This document shows, piece after piece, positions 49,005-58,078 of a stretch of 59,670 bases of DNA. Each line of letters opens with the position of its first letter. Position 1 is the first letter of the stretch. The position numbers and the translations under genes were made by a program. Origin of the DNA: Hymenobacter psychrophilus (GTDB taxonomy: Bacteria > Bacteroidota > Bacteroidia > Cytophagales > Hymenobacteraceae); the NCBI RefSeq assembly GCF_900107135.1, contig NZ_FNOV01000018.1:1-59670 (forward strand). The letters run 5' to 3'. Under the pieces are notes generated by a model. It was given only the letters and a program-made list of their open reading frames with translations, was not told the DNA's origin and did no database searches.

Positions 49005-50723
49005 ATGCGCAAAAAGTCTATTCTGGCGGCCACCTTTTTGGGCGGGGCCGCCCTGCTTGTATCCTTCCGGCCCGCCGACAACGAGCGGTACTTCGAAATT
49101 GCCAAGAACCTCGATATTTTTGCCACCCTATTCAAGGAGGTGAATACCTACTACGTGGACGAGGTGCCACCGGCCAAGCTGGTGAAAACGGGCATCGACG
49201 CCATGCTCAGGTCGCTCGACCCGTACACCAACTATATCGCCGAAGACGACATCGAGGACTTCCGTACCATGACGACCGGCCAGTACGGCGGCATAGGGGC
49301 AGTGGTGAGCAAGCGCAACGGCAAAACCGTGGTGCAGGCCGCCTACGAAGGGTATCCGGCCCAAAAAGCTGGTTTGCTGCCCGGCGACGAAATCCTGAAC
49401 ATCAATGGTGTGGTAGTCGATAAGAAGTCGAACGCCGATGTGAGCAAGCTCCTTAAGGGCCAGGCCAACTCGGTGGTAAAGCTGCTCGTGACCCGCTATG
49501 GCCAGGAGGCGCCGGTGGAAATCAATATCACCCGCGACAAAATTCAGGTCGACAATGTGCCCTACTACGGCATGCTGACGCCTGAAATTGGCTACTTTCA
49601 GCTCAGCGGCTTTACGGTAGATGCGGGCAAGGAAGTGCGGCTGGCCGTAAGCAAGCTCAAGGAGCAGGGAGCCAAAAAGCTGATTTTCGATATCCGGGAC
49701 AACCCCGGCGGCCTGCTCAACGAGGCGGTCAACATCTCCAATCTGTTCGTGGATAAGGGCCGCGACATTGTGAGCACAAAGGGTAAGGTGGCCGACTGGA
49801 ATAAGACCTACAAGGCGCTGGATATGCCGCTCGACACCCAAATTCCGATGGTGGTTATTACGAGCAACCGTTCGGCTTCGGCCTCGGAAATCGTGTCGGG
49901 GGTGCTGCAGGACTACGACCGGGCCGTGCTGGTGGGGGAGCGCACGTTTGGTAAAGGACTGGTGCAGGCCACCCGGCCGCTGAGCTACAACTCGCAGCTG
50001 AAAGTAACGACCGCCAAATACTACATCCCGAGCGGGCGTTGCATTCAGGAAATCGACTACACGCACCGCGCCGATGATGGTACGTTGGGCAAAGTGCCCG
50101 ATTCGTTGCGCACGGCTTTTAAAACCCAGGCCGGCCGCGCCGTGTACGATGGCGGCGGCGTGGCCCCCGATGTGGCAGTGCAGGAGCGCGAAATTGCTGA
50201 TATCACCCGGGTGCTGCTCCAGAAAAGCTACCTTTTCGACTACGCCACCCGTTACCGCGCCCAGCACCCGAGCATTGCATCAGCCCGCCAGTTCAAGCTC
50301 ACGGATACCGATTACCAGCAGTTCGTCGATTATCTGAAAGGGAAGGACATCAACTACGAAACCGAAACCGAAAAGGCCCTGACCAGCCTTACCAAGAAGC
50401 TGAAGGCCGAAAAGCATTACGACGACGTGAAAACGGAACTCGAAGCCACGCGCCGTAAAGTCACGACCAACAAGGCCAATGACCTGACGCGCTTCAAGCC
50501 CGAAATCCGGGAGCTGCTGGAGCAGGAAATCGTGTCGCGCTACTACTTCCAGAAGGGCAGTATCGAGGCCACCTTCGACGACGACCCCAACATCCTGACG
50601 GCCCTGGCCGTGCTGGGCGACCAGTCGCGCTACACTGCCCTGCTGCGAACCGGCACCGAAGAAGCGAAAACCCGCCCCGAAGCCAAGCGCAACGGCAACG
50701 GCAGTGGTAGCGGCGGGCGGTAA
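49005..50723 (+). CDS. S41 family C-terminal processing protease
   Basis: 572 residues. N-terminal membrane/signal segment (ILAATFLGGAALLVSF), then LFKEVNTYYVDEVP and LDPYTNYIAEDD (N-domain), a PDZ domain (GGIGAVVSKRNGKTVVQAAYEGYPAQKAGLLPGDEI seen as GGIGAVV, GYPAQKAGLLPGD, about residues 100-130), and the catalytic core with RDNPGGLLNEAVN, nucleophile Ser in NRSASASEIVSG (about residue 292) and Lys in GERTFGKGLVQ (about 317), a Ser-Lys dyad. A helical C-terminal extension of about 170 residues follows. Periplasmic processing enzyme. It follows rnpA by 75 bases. Confidence 0.95.
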   Translation: MRKKSILAATFLGGAALLVSFRPADNERYFEIAKNLDIFATLFKEVNTYYVDEVPPAKLVKTGIDAMLRSLDPYTNYIAEDDIEDFRTMTTGQYGGIGAVVSKRNGKTVVQAAYEGYPAQKAGLLPGDEILNINGVVVDKKSNADVSKLLKGQANSVVKLLVTRYGQEAPVEINITRDKIQVDNVPYYGMLTPEIGYFQLSGFTVDAGKEVRLAVSKLKEQGAKKLIFDIRDNPGGLLNEAVNISNLFVDKGRDIVSTKGKVADWNKTYKALDMPLDTQIPMVVITSNRSASASEIVSGVLQDYDRAVLVGERTFGKGLVQATRPLSYNSQLKVTTAKYYIPSGRCIQEIDYTHRADDGTLGKVPDSLRTAFKTQAGRAVYDGGGVAPDVAVQEREIADITRVLLQKSYLFDYATRYRAQHPSIASARQFKLTDTDYQQFVDYLKGKDINYETETEKALTSLTKKLKAEKHYDDVKTELEATRRKVTTNKANDLTRFKPEIRELLEQEIVSRYYFQKGSIEATFDDDPNILTALAVLGDQSRYTALLRTGTEEAKTRPEAKRNGNGSGSGGR

Positions 50724-50742
50724 GTCAGCAGGTGTAATAAAG

Positions 50743-50776
50743 CAGAAAAGCAGCCCCATATTTGGGCTGCTTTTCT
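50743..50776 (+). terminator. Terminator after the S41 protease
   Basis: Stem CAGAAAAGCAGCCC / GGGCTGCTTTTCTG, 6-base loop; starts 20 bases past the stop. Confidence 0.85.
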
Positions 50777-50797
50777 GTTTTACGTGGCATATATTCT

Positions 50798-51346
50798 ATG
50801 ATCCTGCGAGCCAAGCACTGGCAAACCTTCTTACTGCTGTTAGCGCCTCATTTCCTGTCATGGTACACCAGAGACGCTACTATCGATAGTCTTTTAGGCT
50901 ACCTGTGTGTCTTCATGCTGGTAGCCTGGCTGGTGTTGCAATCAAACGAATTGCTGGCATTACGCCCCAAGCACGATGGGTATAACAGTACGTGGCTGCT
51001 GGTAGATAGCTTCCTGGTACTGGGCGCTTGGGGCTATAGCGTTATCAGTGAGGACCCGGACTTCCATATTACCACAACAGGCTGGCATGTGGAAGGAGTG
51101 AGCGGCTGGCTCTTTCTTTACGTGCTATTTGCGTACCTACACGTGCACTGGTTTCCGGCCTCGCTGATGAATGCTGTCAAAACTGGCCATCGGCCGGATG
51201 CTCTGAAGACTGTTAAGTGGTTTCTGCTGTATTTCTTCTGGCCAGTGGGCGTCTGGTTCATTCAACCCCGCCTGAACAAACTATTAGAAAAGGCTGAGCT
51301 GGACAGAAAGGCCAGCGAGGAGCCGGTGCCAAAACCTGCAGTGTAA
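50798..51346 (+). CDS. Hypothetical four-helix membrane protein
   Basis: 182 residues from the ATG at 50798. Four hydrophobic segments (about residues 8-22, 27-46, 63-82, 98-118) with a fifth near 145-160 (WFLLYFFWPVGVWFIQP). The aromatic-rich sequence and the charged C-terminal tail (KLLEKAELDRKASEEP) suggest an inner-membrane protein with a cytoplasmic end. No family recognised. AT-richer than its neighbours. Confidence 0.72.
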   Translation: MILRAKHWQTFLLLLAPHFLSWYTRDATIDSLLGYLCVFMLVAWLVLQSNELLALRPKHDGYNSTWLLVDSFLVLGAWGYSVISEDPDFHITTTGWHVEGVSGWLFLYVLFAYLHVHWFPASLMNAVKTGHRPDALKTVKWFLLYFFWPVGVWFIQPRLNKLLEKAELDRKASEEPVPKPAV

Positions 51347-51523
51347 TCGCGCTGGCTTTGGGTGAATTGGGGAGACGAAAGTGGGGCTTTCCAGCTCAGC
51401 CGGTTTCCATAATCAACGTGTAGGTCCAGGTCACTAATATTTCGGCCCTCTCAAACCAGCGCCGGCCGGTAAGGAGTGGTTCGCCGGCTGCTTGGCGGCT
51501 GGCCGGTCATCCGCCAGTTGCCC

Positions 51524-52435
51524 TTAAAGCAGCCCGAACACGTCGGGGCGGGCGTAATGGCCGGTGACGTCGAGCGTGAGCTGCTCCTCGCGGATACGGT
51601 TGAGGTCGATTTCGGCGGTCAGGATGATTTCCTCGTCGAAAACGGGACCGGCTAGGATGGTGCCGTCGGGGCCGATGATGGCGCTGCCGCCGCGCAGCAG
51701 CAGCGCGTCGGGGTCGGTCTGCAGTTCCGGTAGGGGCGCCAGCTCGGCCGGCAGGTCGCGCACGGCCATCAGGGCCCCGGCCGCCACCACGAAGCAGCGG
51801 CCCTCGAAGGCGTAGTGGCGGCTGGCCAGCAGGTTCATTTCTTTTACGTGGGGCCAGGCGGCTATGTGCACGTCCTCGCCCGATTCGTGCAGGCGCTGGC
51901 GGGCCGGCGGCATCCAGTGTTCCCAGCAGATAAGCCCCCCAATGCGGCCCAATGGAGTGGCGGTAGCTTGCAGACTCTGGCCGTCGCCCTGACCCCAGAT
52001 GAGGCGTTCGGTGTAGGTGGGCATCAGCTTGCGATGCACGTGCAAAAGGGTGCCATCATCGCCAAACAGCAACATGGTGTTGTAGAGCGTGCCGCGGCCC
52101 GGCCCTTCGGTCACCCGCTCATGCACACTCATATTCAGGGTTATGCCGTGGGTGCGGGCGGCAGCCCCCAGGGCCTCCGTAACGGGGCCGGGTACTACTA
52201 CGCTGTTGTCGGCAAGACGGCGATACACCTGCTTCACGGCCAGCGAGTCCCAGCGGTTCACGTCGCGGCATGAGTCGAGCCAGGCCGGGTAGCCGGGCAG
52301 CCAGGTTTCAGGAAACACCACCAACCTAGCGCCCTTCGCGGCGGCCTGGGCAATCAAGGCTTCTGCCTTGGCTAGCGAGGCGGGTAAGTTGAGGTAAATG
52401 GGCGCGGCCTGCACGGCTGCTACGGTAAAAAGCAT
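51524..52435 (-). CDS. Nitrilase-superfamily carbon-nitrogen hydrolase
   Basis: 303 residues from MLFTVAAVQAAPIY; the frame upstream overlaps tsaB and is not used. The catalytic triad is visible: Glu43 in VVFPETWLPGYP, Lys136 in HRKLMPTYTER and Cys170 in GGLICWEHWMP. WEHWMPP after the Cys and LPGYPAW are typical of true nitrilase/cyanide hydratase types (branch 1) rather than amidases. The enzyme turns a nitrile into acid and ammonia, substrate unknown. Divergent from tsaB, with 86 bases between the starts. Confidence 0.92.
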   Translation of the reverse strand: MLFTVAAVQAAPIYLNLPASLAKAEALIAQAAAKGARLVVFPETWLPGYPAWLDSCRDVNRWDSLAVKQVYRRLADNSVVVPGPVTEALGAAARTHGITLNMSVHERVTEGPGRGTLYNTMLLFGDDGTLLHVHRKLMPTYTERLIWGQGDGQSLQATATPLGRIGGLICWEHWMPPARQRLHESGEDVHIAAWPHVKEMNLLASRHYAFEGRCFVVAAGALMAVRDLPAELAPLPELQTDPDALLLRGGSAIIGPDGTILAGPVFDEEIILTAEIDLNRIREEQLTLDVTGHYARPDVFGLL

Positions 52436-52509
52436 AGCGGAGGAGAGTTGAAAGTACGCCCTAAGGTACGGGCCGGTCCGGCACGCGGTACCGCCAGTTT
52501 GCCGGGCCG

Positions 52510-52517
52510 TACCTTTG
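52510..52517 (+). promoter_or_regulatory. -7 box of tsaB, possibly leaderless
   Basis: TACCTTTG, perfect, only four bases before the ATG at 52522, which would put the transcription start at or next to the start codon. No clear -33 element. Confidence 0.4.
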
Positions 52518-52521
52518 GGCC

Positions 52522-53220
52522 ATGTCTTCGTTGCTGCTGTCTTTAGAAACCTCGTCACCCGTCTGTTCGGTGGCCGTGCATCACCTTGAAACGGGCCGGC
52601 TGCTGGGCCAGACCGAGCTACGGCTCGAAAAGTCGCACTCCTCGCACCTCAGCGTACTCATTGGCCAGTTGCTGGGAAATACGCTGCACGCGCTGGCCGA
52701 TGTGGCGGCCGTAGCCGTGTCCGACGGCCCCGGTTCTTATACCGGCCTGCGCATTGGCGCCGCCGCGGCCAAGGGCTTGTGCTATGCCCTGGATGTACCG
52801 TTGCTGGCCGTGGGCACGCTGCCCAGTCTGGCCCGGCAGGTGGCGGGCCGCACCGCGCGCCCCGAGCAGTACCACTACTGCCCGATGATTGATGCCCGCC
52901 GCCTCGAAGTATATGCCGCCCTCTACCGCGCCGACGGCACCGAAGTGCTGGCGCCCGCGCCCACGCTGCTCGACGAAACCACGCTGGCCGAACAAATGGC
53001 CGGCCAGCCGGTGTTGTTCTTTGGTAGCGGGGCCGCCAAGTTCCGGCCGCTGGTGGCCGGGCAGCCCCATGCCGTGTTTCTGGCCGGCATCGAGCCTTCG
53101 GCCGTGGCCGTGGGCGAGTTGGCACTCGTAGCCTACCAGCGCCAGGAGTTCCGCGACGTAGCGTACTACGAGCCGTTTTACTTAAAGGAAGTGTACACGA
53201 CAACACCAAAAGCGAAGTGA
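52522..53220 (+). CDS. tsaB: tRNA t6A37 synthesis protein TsaB
   Basis: 232 residues. Partner of TsaD and TsaE in threonylcarbamoyl-adenosine formation at tRNA position 37. Actin-like fold of the YeaZ type: LLLSLETSSPVCSVAV at the start, EKSHSSHLSVLIGQLL (about residues 35-50), AVAVSDGPGSYTGLRIGAAAAKGLCYAL (about 64-91, split as AVSDGPGSYTGLRIG) and MIDARRLEVYAALYR. Normal length. The DUF2480 gene follows 66 bases downstream, likely co-transcribed. Confidence 0.95.
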   Translation: MSSLLLSLETSSPVCSVAVHHLETGRLLGQTELRLEKSHSSHLSVLIGQLLGNTLHALADVAAVAVSDGPGSYTGLRIGAAAAKGLCYALDVPLLAVGTLPSLARQVAGRTARPEQYHYCPMIDARRLEVYAALYRADGTEVLAPAPTLLDETTLAEQMAGQPVLFFGSGAAKFRPLVAGQPHAVFLAGIEPSAVAVGELALVAYQRQEFRDVAYYEPFYLKEVYTTTPKAK

Positions 53221-53286
53221 GAAAGTAAGAAGCGAGTGCTGTTTAAAGGCCTCAATCATCGCACTGCTCATTTCGCACCGCTAACT

Positions 53287-53805
53287 ATGGAAGACTTCAT
53301 CAACCGGGTCGCACAAAGCGCCCTCGTTACGCTCAACCTCGAAGAGTTTATCCACCCCGGCGAGCGGGTGGTGTACGATATCAAGGACAACCTGTTTCAG
53401 GGCCTGATGCTACGCGAAAAGGATTTTCGCGCTTTTGTGAAAGACCACGACTGGAGCCAGTACGACGGCCAGAACGTTGCCATCATCTGCTCGGCCGATG
53501 CCATTGTGCCTACCTGGGCCTATATGGTACTGGCCGGCAAGCTTCAGGGCCACGCGCACCGCTACGTATTCGGCAACCTGGACGCGCTGGAGCAGGACCT
53601 GTTCCACGAAGCCATTGCCGCCATCGACGCCGAGCAGTACCGCGACGCCAAGCTGGTTATCAAAGGCTGCGGCGAAAAGCCCGTGCCCACCTACGCCTAC
53701 GTGGCCATCATGCAGAAGCTGCTATCCGTAGCCAGCAGCATTATGTATGGCGAGCCGTGCAGCACCGTGCCGCTTTACAAGCGCCCTAAAGTGGCTTCCG
53801 TTTAG
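53287..53805 (+). CDS. DUF2480 family protein
   Basis: 172 residues from the ATG at 53287, cytoplasmic. MEDFINRVAQSALVTLNLE and LFQGLMLREKDFRAFVKDHDW at the start and NVAIICSADAIVPTWAYM (about residues 66-83) are characteristic of DUF2480, a Bacteroidota family of unknown function, one of the common core genes of the phylum. IKGCGEKPVPTYAYVAIMQKLL with a Cys near 138 is conserved. The stop TAG overlaps the first base of a heptad repeat. Confidence 0.92.
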   Translation: MEDFINRVAQSALVTLNLEEFIHPGERVVYDIKDNLFQGLMLREKDFRAFVKDHDWSQYDGQNVAIICSADAIVPTWAYMVLAGKLQGHAHRYVFGNLDALEQDLFHEAIAAIDAEQYRDAKLVIKGCGEKPVPTYAYVAIMQKLLSVASSIMYGEPCSTVPLYKRPKVASV

Positions 53806-53835
53806 CTGATAGCTTTAAGCTGATAGCTGTCAACT
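53805..53835 (+). repeat. Heptad-period 31-base element, copy 5
   Basis: GCTGATA, GCTTTAA, GCTGATA, GCTGTCA, then ACTGACG; first G is the last base of the DUF2480 stop codon. Last two units diverge. Confidence 0.65.
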
Positions 53836-53858
53836 GACGTTCTATACGGCCATTTCTC

Positions 53859-53928
53859 CAACAGTCAGTTGACCCAGAAAGGCCCCGCAACTCAGATTGC
53901 GGGGCCTTTCTGGGTCAACTGACTGTTG
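53859..53928. terminator. Perfect 32-bp inverted repeat, bidirectional terminator
   Basis: Arms 53859-53890 and 53897-53928, no mismatch, 6-base loop; GTCAGTTGACCCAGAAAGGC within each arm. A part copy, GTCAACTGAC, lies at 53829-53838. Located between convergent genes. Confidence 0.88.
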
Positions 53929-53943
53929 CTCTGGTCTCCTCTG

Positions 53944-55086
53944 CTATTCGTTGCAGCCTGCCGGTTTGGCATCGAGCATTGCTGGAACAGAAACCACTTC
54001 TATATCGGTGAAAGTGCGCAGGTAAGCTTCAATAAACGATTTATGCGCCGCGCCAACAATAAGGAGCGCCCGGCCACCGGCAATCGGGGCGGTTGCTTCG
54101 CGGATGGCTACGGCCATCCGCAGGTTCTGCGCTTCCCAGGCGGCCATGCGCTGTCGGCCCGCGCGGCCCATCTTCTCACTGCGGAGCATAGCCAGCCATT
54201 GGGCGTCGGCATCCAGTTCCGCAAAGCGCGACGAGTTCCGCCACTTCATCACCGGCATAATCTGGGCCGCCGTCCGCAGCTTCATGGTGTCCTCGGGGAT
54301 TGCCTGGAAGGCGGGGGTTCTATGAGCAAACAAGTTCCTCATACCGGGCTCGGCGGCAAGGGCGGCATTCCAGATGGAATCGGCTGGCAGAGCCACGTCA
54401 CTCAGATGGTCTCCGGCGCCATAAATCCGCTCCAGACCTAAGTCAACTGCCAACCGAACACCCATCCAGGCCAGCTCGCTTCGTATACCAGCAAAGCCGT
54501 TCAGCATTTTTACCAGTTTTGGCGAGATGCCGTCGGCAGCAATGCGTTCTGCCTTGGCCAGGCGCAGCCATTGAACGGTGGCGGAAAAAGGCTCTGCCGC
54601 CGCAACAAACAAGTTGGCCAGTTGCCGGCGTTGCGTGGAGGATAGGTTTGCCTGCTCGCTAAGGGCATTGGCCCGCACCAGCGCCTGGGCCGCCGTAAGT
54701 TTAAGGTCGGCCTGGGCGGCTTTCGCCATTTCCAGGGTTGGGCCGGCGTATCGGCCCGCATTGCCATGGTAGGCGGCGTAGGCATCGAGCCCCATCACCT
54801 GCTCGCCGGACATGGCTTCGGTCAGGATAATAGCAGGCCTATAGGCCCGCAAGCGGCACAAAACCGGTTCCAGCCACGCCACCTGAAAACCGGGGGCCAC
54901 TCCATCGAGATGTTCGAGGCCGAACACCATGACCTGGGTGGGAGGGAGGGCAAAGTGCCGCCGGGCGGCGGCCGGGTCGGGACGGTACTCGCTCGTTGCG
55001 GAGGCGCGGTTAGTTGCATCAATCCCCGGTTTGCCGGCTTGGCAGGCGGGCAGGACGAGTAGTAAGCCGGCCAGCAGCGCGTGCAT
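53944..55086 (-). CDS. DUF5694-like lipoprotein
   Basis: 380 residues from the ATG at 55086, giving a lipoprotein signal (MHALLAGLLLVLPAC); a start 11 codons earlier is possible. Sequence after the lipobox has TQVMVFGLEHLDG, PAIILTEAMSGEQ and near the end GRALLIVGAAHKSFIEAYL, where the Gly-Ala-x-His and acidic residues match the TraB/ChaN-like DUF5694 proteins of Bacteroidota, which may be metal-dependent hydrolases. Helices dominate the middle. Envelope-anchored; activity unknown. Confidence 0.78.
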   Translation of the reverse strand: MHALLAGLLLVLPACQAGKPGIDATNRASATSEYRPDPAAARRHFALPPTQVMVFGLEHLDGVAPGFQVAWLEPVLCRLRAYRPAIILTEAMSGEQVMGLDAYAAYHGNAGRYAGPTLEMAKAAQADLKLTAAQALVRANALSEQANLSSTQRRQLANLFVAAAEPFSATVQWLRLAKAERIAADGISPKLVKMLNGFAGIRSELAWMGVRLAVDLGLERIYGAGDHLSDVALPADSIWNAALAAEPGMRNLFAHRTPAFQAIPEDTMKLRTAAQIMPVMKWRNSSRFAELDADAQWLAMLRSEKMGRAGRQRMAAWEAQNLRMAVAIREATAPIAGGRALLIVGAAHKSFIEAYLRTFTDIEVVSVPAMLDAKPAGCNE

Positions 55087-55287
55087 GGCGGGGGGCGCAT
55101 AGTTGATAAGAGAAGGCATAGGGCGTAAAACCGGAAGTGGTGCTGGATAGACTGGCTGGATAGCAACAAAAACTAAAGATGCTCAGGAAACAGCGTAAAG
55201 CCACGCCGCCGGTTGGCCCGGCTTGCTGGGGCTGGTTGGGCTGGCTCAGCTTGAATTCCGCATCTTTGGCCTGCCAACCGCCCCCTC

Positions 55288-56598
55288 ATGAGCCAACCGA
55301 CTGCCCCCGCCTACAAAATCAGTGTCCTGACGGGAGTTTCCATTGTGGTGGCCAATATGGTGGGTACCGGTGTTTTTACCAGCCTTGGGTTCCAGGTGCT
55401 CGATATCCAGAGCGGTTTTGCACTGCTGATGTTATGGATAATAGGCGGCGTAATTGCCTTATGCGGTGCCCTAAGCTATGGCGAGCTGGCGGCGGCCCTG
55501 CCCCGCTCGGGCGGCGAGTACCATTATCTGTCGAAGATTTACCACCCGGCATTGGGGTTTCTGTCGGGCTGGGTGTCGGCTACTGTGGGCTTTGCGGCCC
55601 CAACGGCCGCCGCTGCGCTGGCCCTGGAGCAATATGCCAGCAGCGTATGGCCCGGTCTGCCGCCCAAGTTGCTGGCCGTGAGTGTGGTGCTGCTACTCAC
55701 GCTGGTGCACGGCATCAGCAGCCGGGCCGGTAGCCGTTTGCAGGTGGCGGTTACGGCCATTAAGGTGGTGGTGCTGGTCGGCTTTATTGGTATGGGACTA
55801 CTAGTGGCCACGCCCCAGCCGCTGGCCTTCGTACCCCAGGGCCCGGCCGACTGGCAGTTGCTGCTGAGCCCGGCCTTTGCCGTTTCGCTCATTTTCGTGT
55901 CGTATGCCTACTCGGGCTGGAACGCAGCCGTGTACCTAACGGGCGAAATCGACCGGCCCCAGCGCAACCTGCCCCGAATTCTGCTGCTGGGTACTGCCCT
56001 CGTGCTGTTACTGTACGTGGCGCTGAATTTTGTTTTCCTGTATTCGACTCCCATTAGTGCGCTTAAGGGCCAGGTGGAAGTAGGCTTTGTGGCAGCCACC
56101 AGCCTGTTCGGGCCTGCCGGCGGCCGGCTCATGGGTGGGCTGATTGCGGCTTTGCTCGTATCCACTATCAGCTCCATGATATTTGCCGGTCCGCGCATTG
56201 TGCAGGTGATGGGCGAAGATTTACCGGCGCTGCGGTTTCTGGCCAAACGCAGCGCGGCGGGCGTGCCGGTGCGGGCGCTGCTGTTTCAGCTGGCCCTCAC
56301 GCTGCTGTTTGTTCTGGAGTCATCATTTGCCCAGGTGGTAGTGTATGCGGGCTTCATTCTGACGCTGTTTACCTTCCTGACGGTGCTGGGCCTGTTTGTG
56401 CTGCGTGTGCGGCAGCCGGAGCTGGTGCGGCCCTATCGCGCCTGGGGCTACCCATTCACGCCGCTGCTGTTTCTGCTGCTTAACGGCTGGACGCTTTGGT
56501 ACATTGCCCGCGACAAACCCACTGAAACCCTTTACGGCCTCGCCACGCTGGTCGCCGGCCTGCTGGTGTATGGCCTAAGTCGGCTGCGGAAAGATTAG
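55288..56598 (+). CDS. APC-family amino acid permease
   Basis: 436 residues, about twelve membrane helices. The first helix reads ISVLTGVSIVVANMVGTGVFT (in two parts), with the GTGVFTS unwound segment that binds the amino-group of the substrate; LSYGELAAALPRSGGEYHYL is the second conserved block (about residues 61-80), and IFVSYAYSGWNAAVYLTGEI the sixth-helix motif. A secondary transporter that moves an amino acid with H+ or by exchange; substrate unknown. Its stop lies 20 bases before the lipoprotein gene, so the two may form a pair. Confidence 0.92.
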   Translation: MSQPTAPAYKISVLTGVSIVVANMVGTGVFTSLGFQVLDIQSGFALLMLWIIGGVIALCGALSYGELAAALPRSGGEYHYLSKIYHPALGFLSGWVSATVGFAAPTAAAALALEQYASSVWPGLPPKLLAVSVVLLLTLVHGISSRAGSRLQVAVTAIKVVVLVGFIGMGLLVATPQPLAFVPQGPADWQLLLSPAFAVSLIFVSYAYSGWNAAVYLTGEIDRPQRNLPRILLLGTALVLLLYVALNFVFLYSTPISALKGQVEVGFVAATSLFGPAGGRLMGGLIAALLVSTISSMIFAGPRIVQVMGEDLPALRFLAKRSAAGVPVRALLFQLALTLLFVLESSFAQVVVYAGFILTLFTFLTVLGLFVLRVRQPELVRPYRAWGYPFTPLLFLLLNGWTLWYIARDKPTETLYGLATLVAGLLVYGLSRLRKD

Positions 56599-56618
56599 CA
56601 ACTTCTTAATACCCCTAT

Positions 56619-57830
56619 ATGCGTTTTCCTATTCCGCAACGCCTGCTGCCAGCCCTGTTAGTGCTTTTGGCTGCTTGCAACGAGCCTTCGACCACCAAAA
56701 CCGAGCAGCCCGCCACCGCCCCAACCGCCGCCGATACGGCCGTAGCTGTGGCGCCGGCCCAGCCCGCCGTGCCCGATACCGCGGCCATCCACAACGTGGC
56801 CGCCTACCTGGCCGGCCTGCCCGTGAGCCGCGGTAGCGACCTGCAGAAGCTGGCAGCCCAGCCCGCCTGGCAGGCCTATGCTACCGATGCCAACAAAAGC
56901 TGGGAGAAATATCATGCCTCGCGCACGGCCAAAATCGAGGCTTGGGCCGCCACCGAGCTGGATTCGGTCCGGGCAGCCAGCCCCACCATTTTCTACCCCT
57001 TCAGCGGCCCCGACCTTCTGAATGTGACCACCATGTTTCCCGGCAGCCAGACCTACGTGCTGCTGGGCCTCGAACCCGTGGGCACCGTGCCCGCCCGCGC
57101 CAACCTCGAAAACAGCAAGCTGTTCCCGGCCCTCAAGGAGTCGTTGTGGTCGGTGCTGAACTTCAGTTTCTTCCGCACCAACTCGATGGCCGTTAACCTG
57201 AAGTCGGTAGAGTTGGATGGCGCGCTGCCGCTGATGCTCCTTTTCGCCGCCCGCACCCAGCACCAGGTAGAAGCCGTGCGCTACGTGCAGCTGCTGCCCG
57301 ATGGCCAGCTCGCCGAGGCCGATTCGGCCCTTATCCGCAAGCCCGGCCCGAAAACCGTGCCCGGCATCGAGCTGAAACTGCGCTCGGCCAGCGGCCAACC
57401 CAAAACGGTGCAGTACTTCTCGGCCGATATCAGCGACTGGAAGCTGGGCCAGACCCAGGAGGCGGCTCTCAAGTACGTGCGCACCCTGGGGCCGCTGACC
57501 ACCTATGTGAAGTCGGCCACCTATTTAATGCACAAAACCTATTTCAGTAAAGTGCGCAACTTGGTGCTGGAGCGCAGCAACTATGTGCTGCAGGACGATT
57601 CGGGTATTGCCATGAAGTACTTCCAGCCTGCCGATTGGCAGCTGACCTATTACGGTACCTACAAGCGCCCCATCAACCTGTTCGCCAAGCAATACCAGCC
57701 CGAAATGACGGCTGCCTACACCGACAAAGCGAATCCGCCCCGTCCGCTGCCCTTCGGTACCGGCTACAACTGGCGCGAAAACGACTCCAACCTATTGCTC
57801 GCCCGCCGCGCCCGCCCCGTAGCCGAGTAG
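56619..57830 (+). CDS. Hypothetical lipoprotein
   Basis: 403 residues. Lipoprotein signal MRFPIPQRLLPALLVLLAAC, then a Thr/Ala/Pro-rich linker to about residue 55. The globular part has WEKYHASRTAKIEAWAATEL, PTIFYPFSGPDLLNVTTMFPG and SQTYVLLGLEPVG, and a Tyr/Phe-rich C-terminal half (YFQPADWQLTYYGTYKRPIN). It is complete and expressed from its own or the permease promoter (20-base gap). Several proteins of this kind occur in Hymenobacter-like genomes, but I know no function. Confidence 0.78.
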   Translation: MRFPIPQRLLPALLVLLAACNEPSTTKTEQPATAPTAADTAVAVAPAQPAVPDTAAIHNVAAYLAGLPVSRGSDLQKLAAQPAWQAYATDANKSWEKYHASRTAKIEAWAATELDSVRAASPTIFYPFSGPDLLNVTTMFPGSQTYVLLGLEPVGTVPARANLENSKLFPALKESLWSVLNFSFFRTNSMAVNLKSVELDGALPLMLLFAARTQHQVEAVRYVQLLPDGQLAEADSALIRKPGPKTVPGIELKLRSASGQPKTVQYFSADISDWKLGQTQEAALKYVRTLGPLTTYVKSATYLMHKTYFSKVRNLVLERSNYVLQDDSGIAMKYFQPADWQLTYYGTYKRPINLFAKQYQPEMTAAYTDKANPPRPLPFGTGYNWRENDSNLLLARRARPVAE

Positions 57831-58078
57831 GAGGGAAGTAGCAGCATAGAAACACTAGCGCCGGGTTCCAGCAGGGGTCCGGCGTTTCCTTGTATAGTGT
57901 TAGTTGAAAGGAAGTTGTCCGACTTTCTGGGTTGTGTATTTCTGCCGTTGCCAAAGCAGCAGAGTCCTACCTTATATATAGGTGCGCCAAATCGAAGAAA
58001 GTAGCGGACGTGCTTTGGGTATTGCGGCGGAGTAGTTTGATAGGAGAGGGGGAACAGTTTTTGCCGACCTTTAAGTAT

